Counted from the first letter of the stretch, positions 9,004-17,550 are shown. The stretch is DNA of 64,000 nt from DATLED01 sp963750255 (GCA_963750255.1 CAVVPZ010000008.1:186001-250000), one strand, 5' to 3'. Made by a program: numbers and translations. The notes: generated by a model not told the origin, from the letters alone.

Positions 9004-10117
9004 AGCACCGCCACCGTCGACGCCCGCTCGACCACGGGCCCCACAAGCCGCCCACCGTGCCCCTGGTCGGCTCGGTCCATGTCAACGACGACGAATCTTG
9101 GACCCGGCGCACGACTTGACGGATGCCACCCTCGTGGACGGCGTAGCCCGCCCACACGCCGGGGTAGTCCTTGGTCGAGCCGACCTCGGTGGCGGTGAGG
9201 CCGCACAACTCGACTCGCCGGTTGCGATGGGTGTGCCCGAAGGAGACGAACGTGGCCGGATTGGCGGCGGCGACGGAGGCAAAGAGCCGCCGGCCCTCGT
9301 CCCGGGCGATGCCACGGGGATAGCGGGTCGGTACTGGCCATCGGTCGACGTAGTGGTGCATGGCGACGAAGGCCGGCGACGCCGAGCCGACCGCCTCGAC
9401 GATCTTGCTCTGCTGCTGCTCGTCGACGTGGCCGTAGCGATGATGGCGGGCGGCCGAGTGGGCGAGAACGAGCCGTAGGCCGGGCGCGTCGATCACTTCA
9501 GGCTCAGCGCGCCAGCTCTCGATGCCGTCGTCGGCGAGCGCGTGGTGACCGTCGACGGCTCGGGGAACGACGTCGTGGTTGCCGAGTGTGACGTGCACGG
9601 GGACGGCGGCGGCGGCCAGAACGCGACCCACAACTGTCCACTCCGACTGCCGGCCCGACCAGGTGAGGTCACCCTTCACGAGGATTCGCTGTGCCCCCCA
9701 CGCCTGCGCCTCGGTCAAGGCCGCTGCCGCGCATCGAGCTGGGTAGGCGTGCGCGGTGTCGACATCGGGACGTTCGCGGAAGCGGGGAAGCATCCCGAAG
9801 CTGCGTTCGCCCACGTGGAGGTCGCTCACGGTGGCGAAGCGAAACAACAACCCGCCCGGCGGGGGAGCGAGCGTTCGCACCTTGCCCTTGGCGCGGCCGC
9901 CGGCCGTGATCGTGTAGGTCGTGTCGGCGGCCAGTCCCGTCACTGCACCAACCCCAGGGCCGGCCCGGGACGCCGTCACCACGCCGTCGCCGATGCGCAA
10001 GGTGGCGCCAGGCACCGCGTCGTGCCACATCAGCTGCGCGCCGTCATCTTCGACGGCGAAGACGGTGAGCCCGTCGAAGCCGCCACCGGCGGGCGAAGCC
10101 GGGGCGGCCTGACTCAA
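8978..10117 (-). CDS. metallophosphoesterase with N-terminal Fn3-like domain
   Basis: This is a calcineurin-like phosphoesterase of about 379 residues. A TTG start at 10117 overlaps the pepN stop (TTGA), which argues for coupling; upstream residues in this frame are arginine-rich out-of-frame coding. Residues 1-85 look like a beta-sandwich (DTTYTITAGG), as in purple acid phosphatases. The catalytic part has the metal ligands in order: SDLHVGE, GDLTWSGR, GNHD, MHHYVDRW and GHTHRNR. No signal peptide is seen. The substrate is unknown (a phosphodiester or phosphomonoester). Confidence 0.82.
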   Translation of the reverse strand: MSQAAPASPAGGGFDGLTVFAVEDDGAQLMWHDAVPGATLRIGDGVVTASRAGPGVGAVTGLAADTTYTITAGGRAKGKVRTLAPPPGGLLFRFATVSDLHVGERSFGMLPRFRERPDVDTAHAYPARCAAAALTEAQAWGAQRILVKGDLTWSGRQSEWTVVGRVLAAAAVPVHVTLGNHDVVPRAVDGHHALADDGIESWRAEPEVIDAPGLRLVLAHSAARHHRYGHVDEQQQSKIVEAVGSASPAFVAMHHYVDRWPVPTRYPRGIARDEGRRLFASVAAANPATFVSFGHTHRNRRVELCGLTATEVGSTKDYPGVWAGYAVHEGGIRQVVRRVQDSSSLTWTEPTRGTVGGLWGPWSSGRRRWRCFSQTWPAR

Positions 10118-12687
10118 GAGTCGGTGGCGGCGAAGAGTTGTCGCAGCCGTTCGCCCTCGCGCCGGCGGAAGGCGACGTTGACGTCGAGGCGCTCGAGGGT
10201 CTGCTCGACGGTTTTCTGCCCCGCCTTGACCGGATTGGCGGACAGGAAGCGGCGCACATCGTCGGCGACGGCGGGGGGCAGGGTCGAGACCTGTTCGATC
10301 ATGCGAGCGTGGCTGTTGTCGGGAAACTTGTCGAGCAGCGTCGACCAGTGCTCGGTCAACCAGGTCCACGCCGTGGTGCCGTGTTCGAGGTTGCCCAGGG
10401 CGGCGTTGATGACGAACGGGGCGTTCTGCGTGCGCACCTCGGTGGCGGCCAGATCGAGCGTGCGACGAAGCAGGCCGTCGTGGGGGAACGAGGCCAGGGC
10501 CATGAGGTAGCGAACCTCCTCCTGCGGCGTCGCCGGAGTGCGGTAGCGGTCGAGGAACTGCTGGTACTCGGCCTCGCCTCCGGTTGACGAGGCGATGTTG
10601 ACGAGCGCGGGCACGATGTCGGGATCCACGGCGGCCCGATCGCGGAGGTACTCGGCGTGCAGCTCTCCCGCCCGCCAGCGGATGTCAGGGTCGGCGCCGG
10701 TCGTCCCCAGCGCCCCGAGGAGGAGGCTGCGGAGGGTCGGCGTCTTCTCGCCTTCACCGGGTGAGGGCTGCCAGCCGAGTCGGGCGAAGGCGGGTCCGGC
10801 CAGCGAGCGGACGAACTGGCGGAGACCGTCGCGGTCGTCGTCGGGCAGGGCTCGCTCCATCAACGAGAAAGGAGCGAGGACGGCCGACCAGACGGTCGGG
10901 TCTTTTTCGTCGCCGAGGAGGCGCGCCAACTCGATGAAATCGTCGACGGGAGCGAGGCCCGACCACACAGCCGCCCACGTGTCGGACACGAGGTTGTAGC
11001 GCTCGACGGCCGACAGGCCGGCCGCGTCGAGGTCGGCGGTCAGCCGACGGAGGAGGTCGGCCGAGTACCGCGTGCGATAGAAGCCGGAACCGCCGGCGTT
11101 GACGACCAGCCAGTCGACTTTGCCGTCACCGAAATCGATGGTGGCGGTGCCGTCGGACAGCAAGAGCTTGCGGGTTCCGACGCCGCCGTCGACGCTGGCG
11201 CGGAGTAGCACGGGCACCTGCCAGCGTGCCTCGCCGTCGTCGGGAGAGGCCAAGTAGCGGAACCGGCGCTGCGACAATTCGACGCCGCCCTTGGCGGTGG
11301 TGTCGACGGTCACGACGGGATAGCCACCCTGGAAGATCCACGTGTCCATCGTCGAACGGACGGGCTGTCCGCTCGCCTCTTCGATCGCGTCCCAGAGGTC
11401 AGTCGTCTCGGTGTTGCCGTACGCGTGCTTGCGCATGTAGAGCCGGATGCCCTCGCGGAACGTCTCGGCGCCGAGGTACTGCTCGAGCATGCGGACGACC
11501 GAAGCGCCCTTTTGGTATGTCAGGACATCGAACATGCCCTCGGCCTCTTCGGGAGCCGTGACCGGGAACTCGACGGGTCGGGTCGACCGCATGCCGTCGG
11601 TGTTCATGGCCGCAGCCCTGCCGGTGGAGAAGCTGACCCAGCGATCCCAGTCGGGGCGGAAGGCGTCGACGGCCAACAACTCCATGAACGTGGCAAAGGC
11701 TTCGTTCAACCAGATGCCGTTCCACCACTTCATCGTGACGAGGTCGCCGAACCACATGTGCGCGATCTCGTGCGCCACCACGTCGGCCACCCGCTCGCGC
11801 TCGAGACGGCTCGCCGTCTCGCCGTCGACGAGCAGCGCCGTCTCCCGGAAGGTCACGCAGCCGAGGTTCTCCATGGCGCCGAAGGCGAAGTCGGGCAACG
11901 CGACGAGATCGAGCTTCTCGGCTGGATAGGGGATCCCGAAGTAGTCGGTGAAGAAGCGCAGCGAATGGGCGCCGGCTTCGAGGGCGAAGGCGGTGAGGTG
12001 CGCCTTGCCCGGCACGGCGGCGATGCGCAGCGGCGTGCCGTCGACATCGACGGGATCCGTGAGCTCGAGGGGGCCGACCACGAACGCGACCAGGTAGGTC
12101 GACATCTCCATGGTGTCGCCGAAGGTCACCGCCCGGCGCCCGTCGGGAAGTTCCTGCTCCCGGATCTGGGGCCCGTTCGACAGCGCCGTCAGCCCGGCAT
12201 CGACGACCAACGTCACGCCGAACGCGGCCTTGAAGTCGGGCTCGTCCCAGCACGGGAACGCCCGCCGGGCGTCGGTCGACTCGAACTGGGTCGTGGCGAT
12301 CACGCGCTCGTTGCCATCGGCGTCGGTGAAGGTGCTCCGGTAGAAGCCAGCGAGCTTGTCGTTGAGTGTTCCGGTGAAGGAGATCTCGAGCTCCCAGCGC
12401 CCGGGCTCGGCCGTGCCGTCGAGGCGGATCGTGGCTCGCTCGCGCTGTTCGTCGAGTTCGACCGAACCCGTCAGCGTGAGATCGCCGGCGTGCAGCCCGG
12501 CGCGATGGATGTCGAGCTCGGCGGCGTTGAGGACGATCTCGGACGTCGCCTCGACCACGTCGACGGTGATGGTTGCGGTGCCCTCGAACGTGAAGGCCCG
12601 GAGGTCAGGGGCCAGGGTCAGTTCGTAGTGACGGGGGACGACGTTACGCGGGAGCCGGTGGTCCGACGCGGTTGCGGCAGTGGCCAT
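10114..12687 (-). CDS. pepN: aminopeptidase N (M1 family)
   Basis: This is an 857-residue zinc aminopeptidase that removes N-terminal residues from peptides. GAMEN, the substrate-anchoring motif, is near residue 269. The zinc site HEIAH is near 306-310, with the third ligand Glu 19 residues later (WLNEAF). The C-terminal half is an ERAP1-like helical domain. There is no signal peptide, so it is probably cytosolic. A TAACCT box ends 6 nt upstream of the ATG. It is coupled to the downstream phosphoesterase by a TTGA overlap. Confidence 0.95.
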   Translation of the reverse strand: MATAATASDHRLPRNVVPRHYELTLAPDLRAFTFEGTATITVDVVEATSEIVLNAAELDIHRAGLHAGDLTLTGSVELDEQRERATIRLDGTAEPGRWELEISFTGTLNDKLAGFYRSTFTDADGNERVIATTQFESTDARRAFPCWDEPDFKAAFGVTLVVDAGLTALSNGPQIREQELPDGRRAVTFGDTMEMSTYLVAFVVGPLELTDPVDVDGTPLRIAAVPGKAHLTAFALEAGAHSLRFFTDYFGIPYPAEKLDLVALPDFAFGAMENLGCVTFRETALLVDGETASRLERERVADVVAHEIAHMWFGDLVTMKWWNGIWLNEAFATFMELLAVDAFRPDWDRWVSFSTGRAAAMNTDGMRSTRPVEFPVTAPEEAEGMFDVLTYQKGASVVRMLEQYLGAETFREGIRLYMRKHAYGNTETTDLWDAIEEASGQPVRSTMDTWIFQGGYPVVTVDTTAKGGVELSQRRFRYLASPDDGEARWQVPVLLRASVDGGVGTRKLLLSDGTATIDFGDGKVDWLVVNAGGSGFYRTRYSADLLRRLTADLDAAGLSAVERYNLVSDTWAAVWSGLAPVDDFIELARLLGDEKDPTVWSAVLAPFSLMERALPDDDRDGLRQFVRSLAGPAFARLGWQPSPGEGEKTPTLRSLLLGALGTTGADPDIRWRAGELHAEYLRDRAAVDPDIVPALVNIASSTGGEAEYQQFLDRYRTPATPQEEVRYLMALASFPHDGLLRRTLDLAATEVRTQNAPFVINAALGNLEHGTTAWTWLTEHWSTLLDKFPDNSHARMIEQVSTLPPAVADDVRRFLSANPVKAGQKTVEQTLERLDVNVAFRRREGERLRQLFAATDS

Positions 12688-12693
12688 CGGGCC

Positions 12694-12699
12694 AGGTTA
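12694..12699 (-). promoter_or_regulatory. candidate -10 box TAACCT for pepN
   Basis: On the minus strand TAACCT ends 6 nt before the pepN ATG (12687), matching the leaderless pattern of the window. Confidence 0.5.
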
Positions 12700-13194
12700 G
12701 GGGCTGGTTTGGCGCCGGAGGTCAGCATGCAGGTGGTGGGTGAGAGCGACCCCCACCGCTGCCATCCGGAGGTCGTAGCGAAGTGTCCCGGTATCGACCG
12801 AGATGTCGCGTTCGACGGCGGTCACGGGCTTGGACGTCGGCGACCCGACGACCGAATCGGTGCGCAGCCGGAGGCCGGTCGCAGTCCACGTCCCGACCTC
12901 GACCTCGACGACGCCGGTGGGATGGGCCAGCACGAACTCAACGGAATCACCGCCGGCGCCGGCGTCGGGGCAGCGGAGGTAGCCGGTCTCGGCGTGGAGC
13001 GGACGTCGATCTTCGTCGAGTGACCACGTGCGCTGCTGGTAGACGAGAAAGGGCTTGCCAGGCGGTTGGGAGAAGGTGATCTCCTCGCCGTAATCGAATG
13101 GATCGATGGTCGGATACTCGCCGTGCCCCGATCCCTTCCAGGTGCCGAGCAAGAATCCGAGGGGGTGCGAACCGCCTCTATCGTCGCTGACCAT
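12697..13194 (-). CDS. nitrobindin-family heme-binding protein (THAP4-like)
   Basis: This protein of about 165 residues has the nitrobindin hallmarks: the N-terminal GTWKGSGHGEYP strand, EITFSQPPGKPFLVYQQRTW, the ETGYLR strand, and the C-terminal MAAVG...HHLHADLRR segment, whose His is expected to bind heme iron. Family members are 10-stranded beta barrels that bind ferric heme and isomerise peroxynitrite. The start is fixed by a strong ribosome-binding site (AAGGAGGAG, 5 nt before the ATG). That ATG shares bases with the ATG of the divergent kinase (CATG, 13192-13195). Confidence 0.85.
   Translation of the reverse strand: MVSDDRGGSHPLGFLLGTWKGSGHGEYPTIDPFDYGEEITFSQPPGKPFLVYQQRTWSLDEDRRPLHAETGYLRCPDAGAGGDSVEFVLAHPTGVVEVEVGTWTATGLRLRTDSVVGSPTSKPVTAVERDISVDTGTLRYDLRMAAVGVALTHHLHADLRRQTSP
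13179..13184 (+). promoter_or_regulatory. candidate -10 box TATCGT for the PfkB kinase
   Basis: TATCGT ends 8 nt before the ATG at 13193. It lies inside the 5' coding end of the divergent nitrobindin gene, because the two start codons overlap. Confidence 0.45.
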
Positions 13195-14185
13195 GTCCGC
13201 TCCTCCTTCCCTCGACGTGCTCGCTCTGGGCAACGCCATCGTCGACGTGCTCGCCGCCGCTGACGACGCCCTGCTGGAACGCTATGGCCTGGCCAAGGGT
13301 GCGATGCGACTGTGCGACCAGTCCGAGGCCGACGACCTCTACACGGCCATGGGTCCGGCGGTGGAGATCTCCGGTGGAGCGGCGGCCAACACTGCGGTCG
13401 GCGTCGCCTCGTTCGGGGGACGGGCTGCCTTCGCCGGCCGGGTGCGCGACGACCAGTTGGGTGCTGTCTTCGCCCACGACATCCGGGCCTCAGGGGTTGC
13501 GTTCTCGTCCGTGCCGGCCGACGTCGGCCCCCCCACGGGCCGCTGCCTGGTGCTCATCACGCCCGACGCGCAGCGCACGATGAGCACGTTCCTGGGCACG
13601 GCCGGCCTGTTCTCCTCGGCCGACGTCTCCGACGACCAGGTGTCGGCCGCCGCCGTCACGTTCCTCGAGGGGTACCTGTGGGAGGAGGCGTCGGCCAAGG
13701 CGGCCATGACCGAGGCGGCGGTCGTGGCGCACCGCGCCGGCCGCCAGGTCGCGTTCTCCCTCTCGGACTCGTTCTGCGTCGAGCGCAACCGGGCCGACTT
13801 CGCCGACCTCGTGTCGTCGACGGTCGACATCTTGTTCGCCAACGAAGCCGAGATCCTGGCCCTCTACGAGGAGGACGACATCGAAGTGTGCCTCCGTCGT
13901 GTCAGGAACGAGGTCACGATCGCGGCCGTCACGCTCGGCGCCGCTGGTTCGGTGCTCGTCTCCGGGGATCGCACGGAGCGGATCGACGCCGTCCCCGTCG
14001 AGGTGGTTGACACCACGGGCGCTGGCGACCTCTACGCTGCCGGCGTGCTCTTCGGGCTGGCGTCGGGCCACGACTTGGCCGTCGCCGGACGCCTGGGAGC
14101 AGCGGCCGCCGCTGAGGTGATCTCCCACGTCGGGGCCCGGCCCGAGGTCGCGCTGTCCGGGTTGGTGGCCGAGGTCGTCGGGTAG
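13193..14185 (+). CDS. PfkB-family carbohydrate/nucleoside kinase (adenosine kinase-like)
   Basis: This is a 330-residue ribokinase-fold kinase. PfkB signature 1 is present (GGAAANTAVGVASFGG near residue 62), as is signature 2 with the anion hole and catalytic Asp (DTTGAGDLYAAG near 272). The N terminus (LDVLALGNAIVDVL) and overall pattern resemble the adenosine kinase branch of the family. The substrate cannot be fixed from sequence alone; adenosine, ribose or another sugar is possible. No Shine-Dalgarno sequence precedes the ATG, in line with leaderless translation from the TATCGT box. Confidence 0.88.
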   Translation: MSAPPSLDVLALGNAIVDVLAAADDALLERYGLAKGAMRLCDQSEADDLYTAMGPAVEISGGAAANTAVGVASFGGRAAFAGRVRDDQLGAVFAHDIRASGVAFSSVPADVGPPTGRCLVLITPDAQRTMSTFLGTAGLFSSADVSDDQVSAAAVTFLEGYLWEEASAKAAMTEAAVVAHRAGRQVAFSLSDSFCVERNRADFADLVSSTVDILFANEAEILALYEEDDIEVCLRRVRNEVTIAAVTLGAAGSVLVSGDRTERIDAVPVEVVDTTGAGDLYAAGVLFGLASGHDLAVAGRLGAAAAAEVISHVGARPEVALSGLVAEVVG

Positions 14186-14188
14186 GTT
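14183..14188 (+). promoter_or_regulatory. candidate -10 box TAGGTT for the SelW-like gene
   Basis: TAGGTT ends 10 nt before the first of two in-frame ATGs (14199). It overlaps the last codon and stop of the kinase gene. Confidence 0.45.
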
Positions 14189-14198
14189 TGCGGGCGCA

Positions 14199-14468
14199 AT
14201 GATGGATCCCCGACACCGCATCTCGATCGAGTTCTGCGTTCCCTGAAACTACGTCCCCCGAGCCGTCGGTCTGACGGACGAGTTGTTGCAGGGATGGGCC
14301 CCAATCCTGTCGGGAGTCGACCTGATCCCCGGCTCGAAGGGCCGCTTCGAGGTCATCCTCGACGGTGAGCTGATCTTTTCCAAAGCCGCCCTCGGCCGCC
14401 ACGCCGAACCGGGCGAGGTCGTCGGTCTCGTCCGCGAACGGATCGGCCCGGAAACCCCTCGGGAGTAA
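14199..14468 (+). CDS. SelW/Rdx-family thioredoxin-like selenoprotein (in-frame UGA read as Sec)
   Basis: The frame gives 89 residues if TGA at 14244-14246 (codon 16) is read as selenocysteine. The result is CVPU followed by NYVPRA, exactly the CxxU redox motif of the SelW/SelT/SelH (Rdx) family, whose non-Sec members have CxxC here. The rest matches the family end to end: LVPG-type loop (LIPGSKGRFEV), LDGELIFSK, GRHAEPGEV. A hairpin with a GGUCU loop sits 21 nt after the UGA (see the separate entry). A Cys to stop substitution error is the main alternative. The errors elsewhere in this window are nearly all indels, and the frame here is otherwise perfect. The selenium machinery is not in this window. 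Confidence 0.85.
14241..14293 (+). promoter_or_regulatory. bacterial SECIS-like hairpin
   Basis: CCGTC (14263-14267) and GACGG (14273-14277) form a 5-bp stem closing the pentaloop GGTCT, the same loop as in the well-known E. coli fdhF SECIS. The loop starts 21 nt after the UGA, inside the usual bacterial distance. A lower helix can form from CCCTG (14241-14245) with CAGGG (14289-14293), plus AACTAC with GTTGTT, placing the UGA near the base of the stem as in fdhF. The pairing was done by eye. Confidence 0.75.
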
Positions 14469-14487
14469 AGGAAAATCCCTCGGGAGT
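14456..14487. repeat. two 11-bp direct repeats, 21 bp apart
   Basis: CCCTCGGGAGT occurs at 14456-14466 and 14477-14487. The 21-bp period equals two helical turns, and the second copy covers the expected -35 position of the TACCCT box for the MFS gene. This suggests an operator for an efflux-pump regulator. Confidence 0.45.
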
Positions 14488-14503
14488 GACGAGTCGCGGC
14501 CGG

Positions 14504-14509
14504 TACCCT
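14504..14509 (+). promoter_or_regulatory. candidate -10 box TACCCT for the MFS gene
   Basis: TACCCT ends 12 nt before the ATG at 14522, a slightly longer gap than at the other leaderless candidates. Confidence 0.4.
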
Positions 14510-14521
14510 CGGCCGACCGAC

Positions 14522-15791
14522 ATGTCGCTCCTCCGCACCCGCTCCTTCCTGCTGCTCTTCCTCGGCCAGGCCGTCAACGGCATCGGCAGTTGGGCTGCGC
14601 TCATCGCCATGTGGGGCTACGCGGACCTACCAGTTCCACGCCGGACCGGGACAGGTGGCCATGATCGGCCTGGCCTGGGCGTTGCCGTCGACCGTCGTCG
14701 GACCCTTGACCGGCGTTCCGATCGACCGCTACGGGGCCAAACGGGTGCTGCTCGGCGCCTACGTCGTGGGCGTGGGCGCAGCCGTCGGCCTCTCGTTCAC
14801 GACGACGTTCTCACAGTTGATCGGCGTCGGCGTCGTGCTCGGCGTGGTCAAGGCGTTCGCACAGCCCGCGGCCGACAGCCTCCCGCCCCGCCTCGTCGAT
14901 GATGCCGACCTCCTGGCCGCCAACGCGCTCCTCGGTGCGTCGTCGGAGTCGGCCATCGTGTTCGGACCCCTGGTCGCCGGTCTGGCCATCGCCGCTTGGG
15001 GTCTGCGTGGCGCCTTTCTGGTCGACGCCGCTACGTACCTCGTGGGGATGGCCGTCGTGGCGCCACTTCGGCTCCGTCCCCGCGAGTCGCCTCCGGTGCC
15101 CGCGGGGACCGGCTGGCGGGCGGTAGCCGCCGAGGTACGAGAGGGCCTGGCATTGGTGGCCAAGGTGCCCGTACTCCGTTTCACGATGGCGATGAGCGCT
15201 CTGGTGTTCGTCACCTGGTCGACGTTCGTGGTCGTCGAGCCCATCTACGTGCGTGACGTCCTCGGCCGCCCGGCGTCGTTCTTCGCGCTGTTGCAGACGG
15301 TCTTCGGGGTCGGTCTCGTCGGCATGGGGTTGGCCCTCCCTCGCCTCGGTGACCGCGTCGCCGGACCAAGGGCCTTGGCGGCCTCAGTGCTGCTGTCGGG
15401 GGTCACGGCGGCGTTGTACGTCGGCACCCGCCTGCCGGCGGTAGCCATGTTCGGTGTGTTCCTGTGGGGCATCGACGTCGCCTTCTTCTCGGCGCCGTCG
15501 CGAACCCTGCTGCAACGCCACAGCCCGCCGGCGGCCCACGGACGGGTCCTGTCGCTCTACCGCACCAGCCACTCCGCCGCCGACGTCGTCGCGCTGCCAC
15601 TGGCCGGGCTGGCCGCCGGCCTGGTCGGCGTGCAGGCCACGGCGTTGACGGTCTCGGTACTTCCCCTGGTGGCCGGTGCGGTCGGCTTGCGGCTGGCCCG
15701 AAGGCTGCCGGTGGGTGGCGCCGTCGAAGGTGCCGGCGGCGAACCCGAGGTCGTCCCGTTGGAGACACCGCTCGAATCACCCGCCGCTTGA
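14522..15791 (+). CDS. MFS transporter (one frameshift)
   Basis: This is a major facilitator of about 423 residues, probably a drug or metabolite exporter of the 12-helix type. Hydrophobic segments recur throughout, and the loop after helix 2 has the MFS signature-like DRYGAKR (cytoplasmic, positively charged). The frame breaks near 14625: WGYA continues as TYQFHAGPGQVAMIG only after removing one G in GCGGACC. I read this as a single-base insertion error. The C-terminal tail is Glu/Pro rich. The repeats upstream suggest regulated expression. The substrate is unknown. Confidence 0.82.
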
Positions 15792-15806
15792 GTGTCGGTC
15801 GGCCGG

Positions 15807-15812
15807 TAACCT
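15807..15812 (+). promoter_or_regulatory. candidate -10 box TAACCT for the MOSC gene
   Basis: TAACCT ends 8 nt before the ATG at 15821, in the short gap after the MFS gene. Confidence 0.45.
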
Positions 15813-15820
15813 CCGCCGCC

Positions 15821-16681
15821 ATGGCCCCCCAGGTGAGCGGATTGTGGCGGTACCCGGTGAAGTCGATGCTCGGGGAGGAGGTCGATCGCATCGAGGTCGG
15901 CGCCAGGGGCGTGGTCGGTGATCGTGCGTTCGCCGTGGTCGATCTCGACGACGGCACCGTGGCCAGCGCCAAGAACCCGGCGAAGTGGGGCGGCCTGCTG
16001 ACGCTGCAGGCGGTCTTCGTGGCCGAGGGCGTCGTCGAGATCACCGGACCCGACGGCCTCTCCGTGCGTTCGGACGCCCCCGACGTCGACGCCGTGCTCT
16101 CCTCGGCCATCGGCCGTCAGGTCACCCTGGCCTCGTCGGCTCCCGAAGGCGCCGCGTTCGAAGAGGTATGGCCCGACATCGCCGGTCTGGCACCCGAACC
16201 GATCATCGCCGGCACCAACGTCGGCACCGATCCCGACGGCGAGCGGATCAGCCGCTTCCCGCTGGCGGGCATGGCGCCGGCGGGCACGTTCTTCGACCTC
16301 GCTCTGCTCCACGTCATGACGTCGGCGACGCTGGCCCGGCTGCAGGAGTTGGCGCCCGACGCCACGTTCGACGTCCGCCGCTATCGCCCCAACGTGCTCG
16401 TCGACACGGGAGCGGTCAGCGGGTTCGTCGAGAACGGGTGGGTCGGCAGAGTCGTCGGTCTGGGCGGCGCCCGTGTCGAGGTGACGATGGCGACGATGCG
16501 CTGTGTCATGACGACACTCGCCCAACAGGGCCTGCCCCGCGACCGCGACACCTTGCGCACGATCGCCGCCCACAACCAGGTCGAGATCCCCGGCATGGGC
16601 TCGTGGGCGTGTGCCGGCGTCTACGGCAACGTCGATGCCCCCGGCACGGTCGCCGTCGGCGACCCCGTCCTCCTCACCTGA
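15821..16681 (+). CDS. MOSC domain protein (mARC/YcbX-like)
   Basis: This is a 286-residue protein with the N-terminal MOSC beta-barrel (LWRYPVKSMLGEEV) and the catalytic MOSC domain. RYRPNVLVDT contains the substrate and cofactor pocket, and TMRCVMTTL carries the conserved Cys that ligates molybdenum in mARC/YcbX enzymes. Such proteins reduce N-hydroxylated compounds using the molybdenum cofactor. There is no C-terminal ferredoxin domain, unlike YcbX, so a separate electron donor is needed. Other molybdenum-cofactor genes lie at 43-56 kb. Confidence 0.85.
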   Translation: MAPQVSGLWRYPVKSMLGEEVDRIEVGARGVVGDRAFAVVDLDDGTVASAKNPAKWGGLLTLQAVFVAEGVVEITGPDGLSVRSDAPDVDAVLSSAIGRQVTLASSAPEGAAFEEVWPDIAGLAPEPIIAGTNVGTDPDGERISRFPLAGMAPAGTFFDLALLHVMTSATLARLQELAPDATFDVRRYRPNVLVDTGAVSGFVENGWVGRVVGLGGARVEVTMATMRCVMTTLAQQGLPRDRDTLRTIAAHNQVEIPGMGSWACAGVYGNVDAPGTVAVGDPVLLT

Positions 16682-16683
16682 CA

Positions 16684-16762
16684 CACCCCCGTTGCGGTGG
16701 CCCTTCCGGCCGCCATCGCGGCCACATCAACGGGTTCGAGCGACCGGAAGGGCCACCCCAAC
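16684..16762. repeat. 79-bp dispersed intergenic repeat, copy 1
   Basis: This segment between convergent genes aligns without gaps to 46752-46830, with about 61 of 79 identities counted by eye. Shared blocks include CCCCGTTGC, GTGGCC, CAACGGGTT, GCGACCG and GGCCACC. Within copy 1 the arm GTGGCCCTTCCGG pairs perfectly with CCGGAAGGGCCAC at the far end, so it can fold into a long hairpin. Both copies sit at the tail-to-tail junction of two genes and probably act as two-way terminators. Confidence 0.65.
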
Positions 16763-16776
16763 TCGTCAGAGTTGGG
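16757..16776. terminator. hairpin at the MOSC/enoyl-CoA hydratase junction
   Basis: CCCAACTC and GAGTTGGG form an 8-bp perfect stem around a GTCA tetraloop, spanning the stop codon of the minus-strand gene. There is no T-tract. Confidence 0.5.
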
Positions 16777-17543
16777 TGCGGCCTCGGTCGATGATCGATT
16801 GCCGGCGGCGTTCGACGTCGGCGCCGGCGGCAGCATTCCACTCGGCGGCAATCCCGGCCTCGATGCGGAGGCCCTCGGCGACGGTCGTGGCCGACGTCTG
16901 TTCGTACTCGTCGAGCAGGGCTCGAACGGCCCGCTGGTCGGAGCCGGCGATGTCGAGGGCCAACGACCGGGCGGTGTCGAGGAGCTCGTCGTGGGGGACG
17001 ACGGCGTTGACCAGCCCCCATGCCAATGCCTGCGGGGCGAGCACGAAGTTGCCGGTGAGGCTCATCTGCTTGGCGCGTCGAACGCCGATGGCCTGGGGCA
17101 ACAACACGCTCATGCCCCAGCCCGGGAGCACGCCCACCCGCGGCGTGGGTGTCGGCGAACGCAGCCCGCTCGCTGGCCACGAGGAAGTCGCACTGGAGGG
17201 CGAGCTCGAACCCACCCGTGACGGCGGCACCGTTGACGGCGCCGATCACGGGCTTGGCCGTGCGGGCCCAGGGACGCCCGGGCCGATCGGCGGTGCCGGG
17301 GGCGAGGCGGACGGCGCCGCCCGCGCCACCGGCCCCGAGCTCGGTGAGGTCGAGGCCGGCGCAGAAGGCGGGGTCTGCGCCCGTCAACACGATGACGGCA
17401 ACCTCGTCGTCAGCATCGACGGCGGCCATGGTCGAACGAAGGGCGCCCGTCAGCTCGGCGTTGAGCGCGTTGCGGCGATCGGGCCGATTGAGCGTGACGA
17501 CGGCGACGCCGTCGGCGATGTCGACGAGGAGCACGGAGACCAT
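16766..17543 (-). CDS. enoyl-CoA hydratase/isomerase family protein (one frameshift)
   Basis: This is a crotonase-fold protein of about 259 residues. The N terminus has LNRPDRRNALNAEL, and the oxyanion-hole segments are DPAFCAGLDL and AAVTGGFELALQCD. The frame breaks near 17141-17145 at FADTHA, then continues as RVGVLPGWGMSVLLPQAIG with the usual C-terminal helices. A single inserted G explains it. Crotonases hydrate enoyl-CoA or isomerise it; the exact substrate is unknown. The divergent GDPD gene uses an overlapping promoter. Confidence 0.85.
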
Positions 17544-17550
17544 CGCGGGG

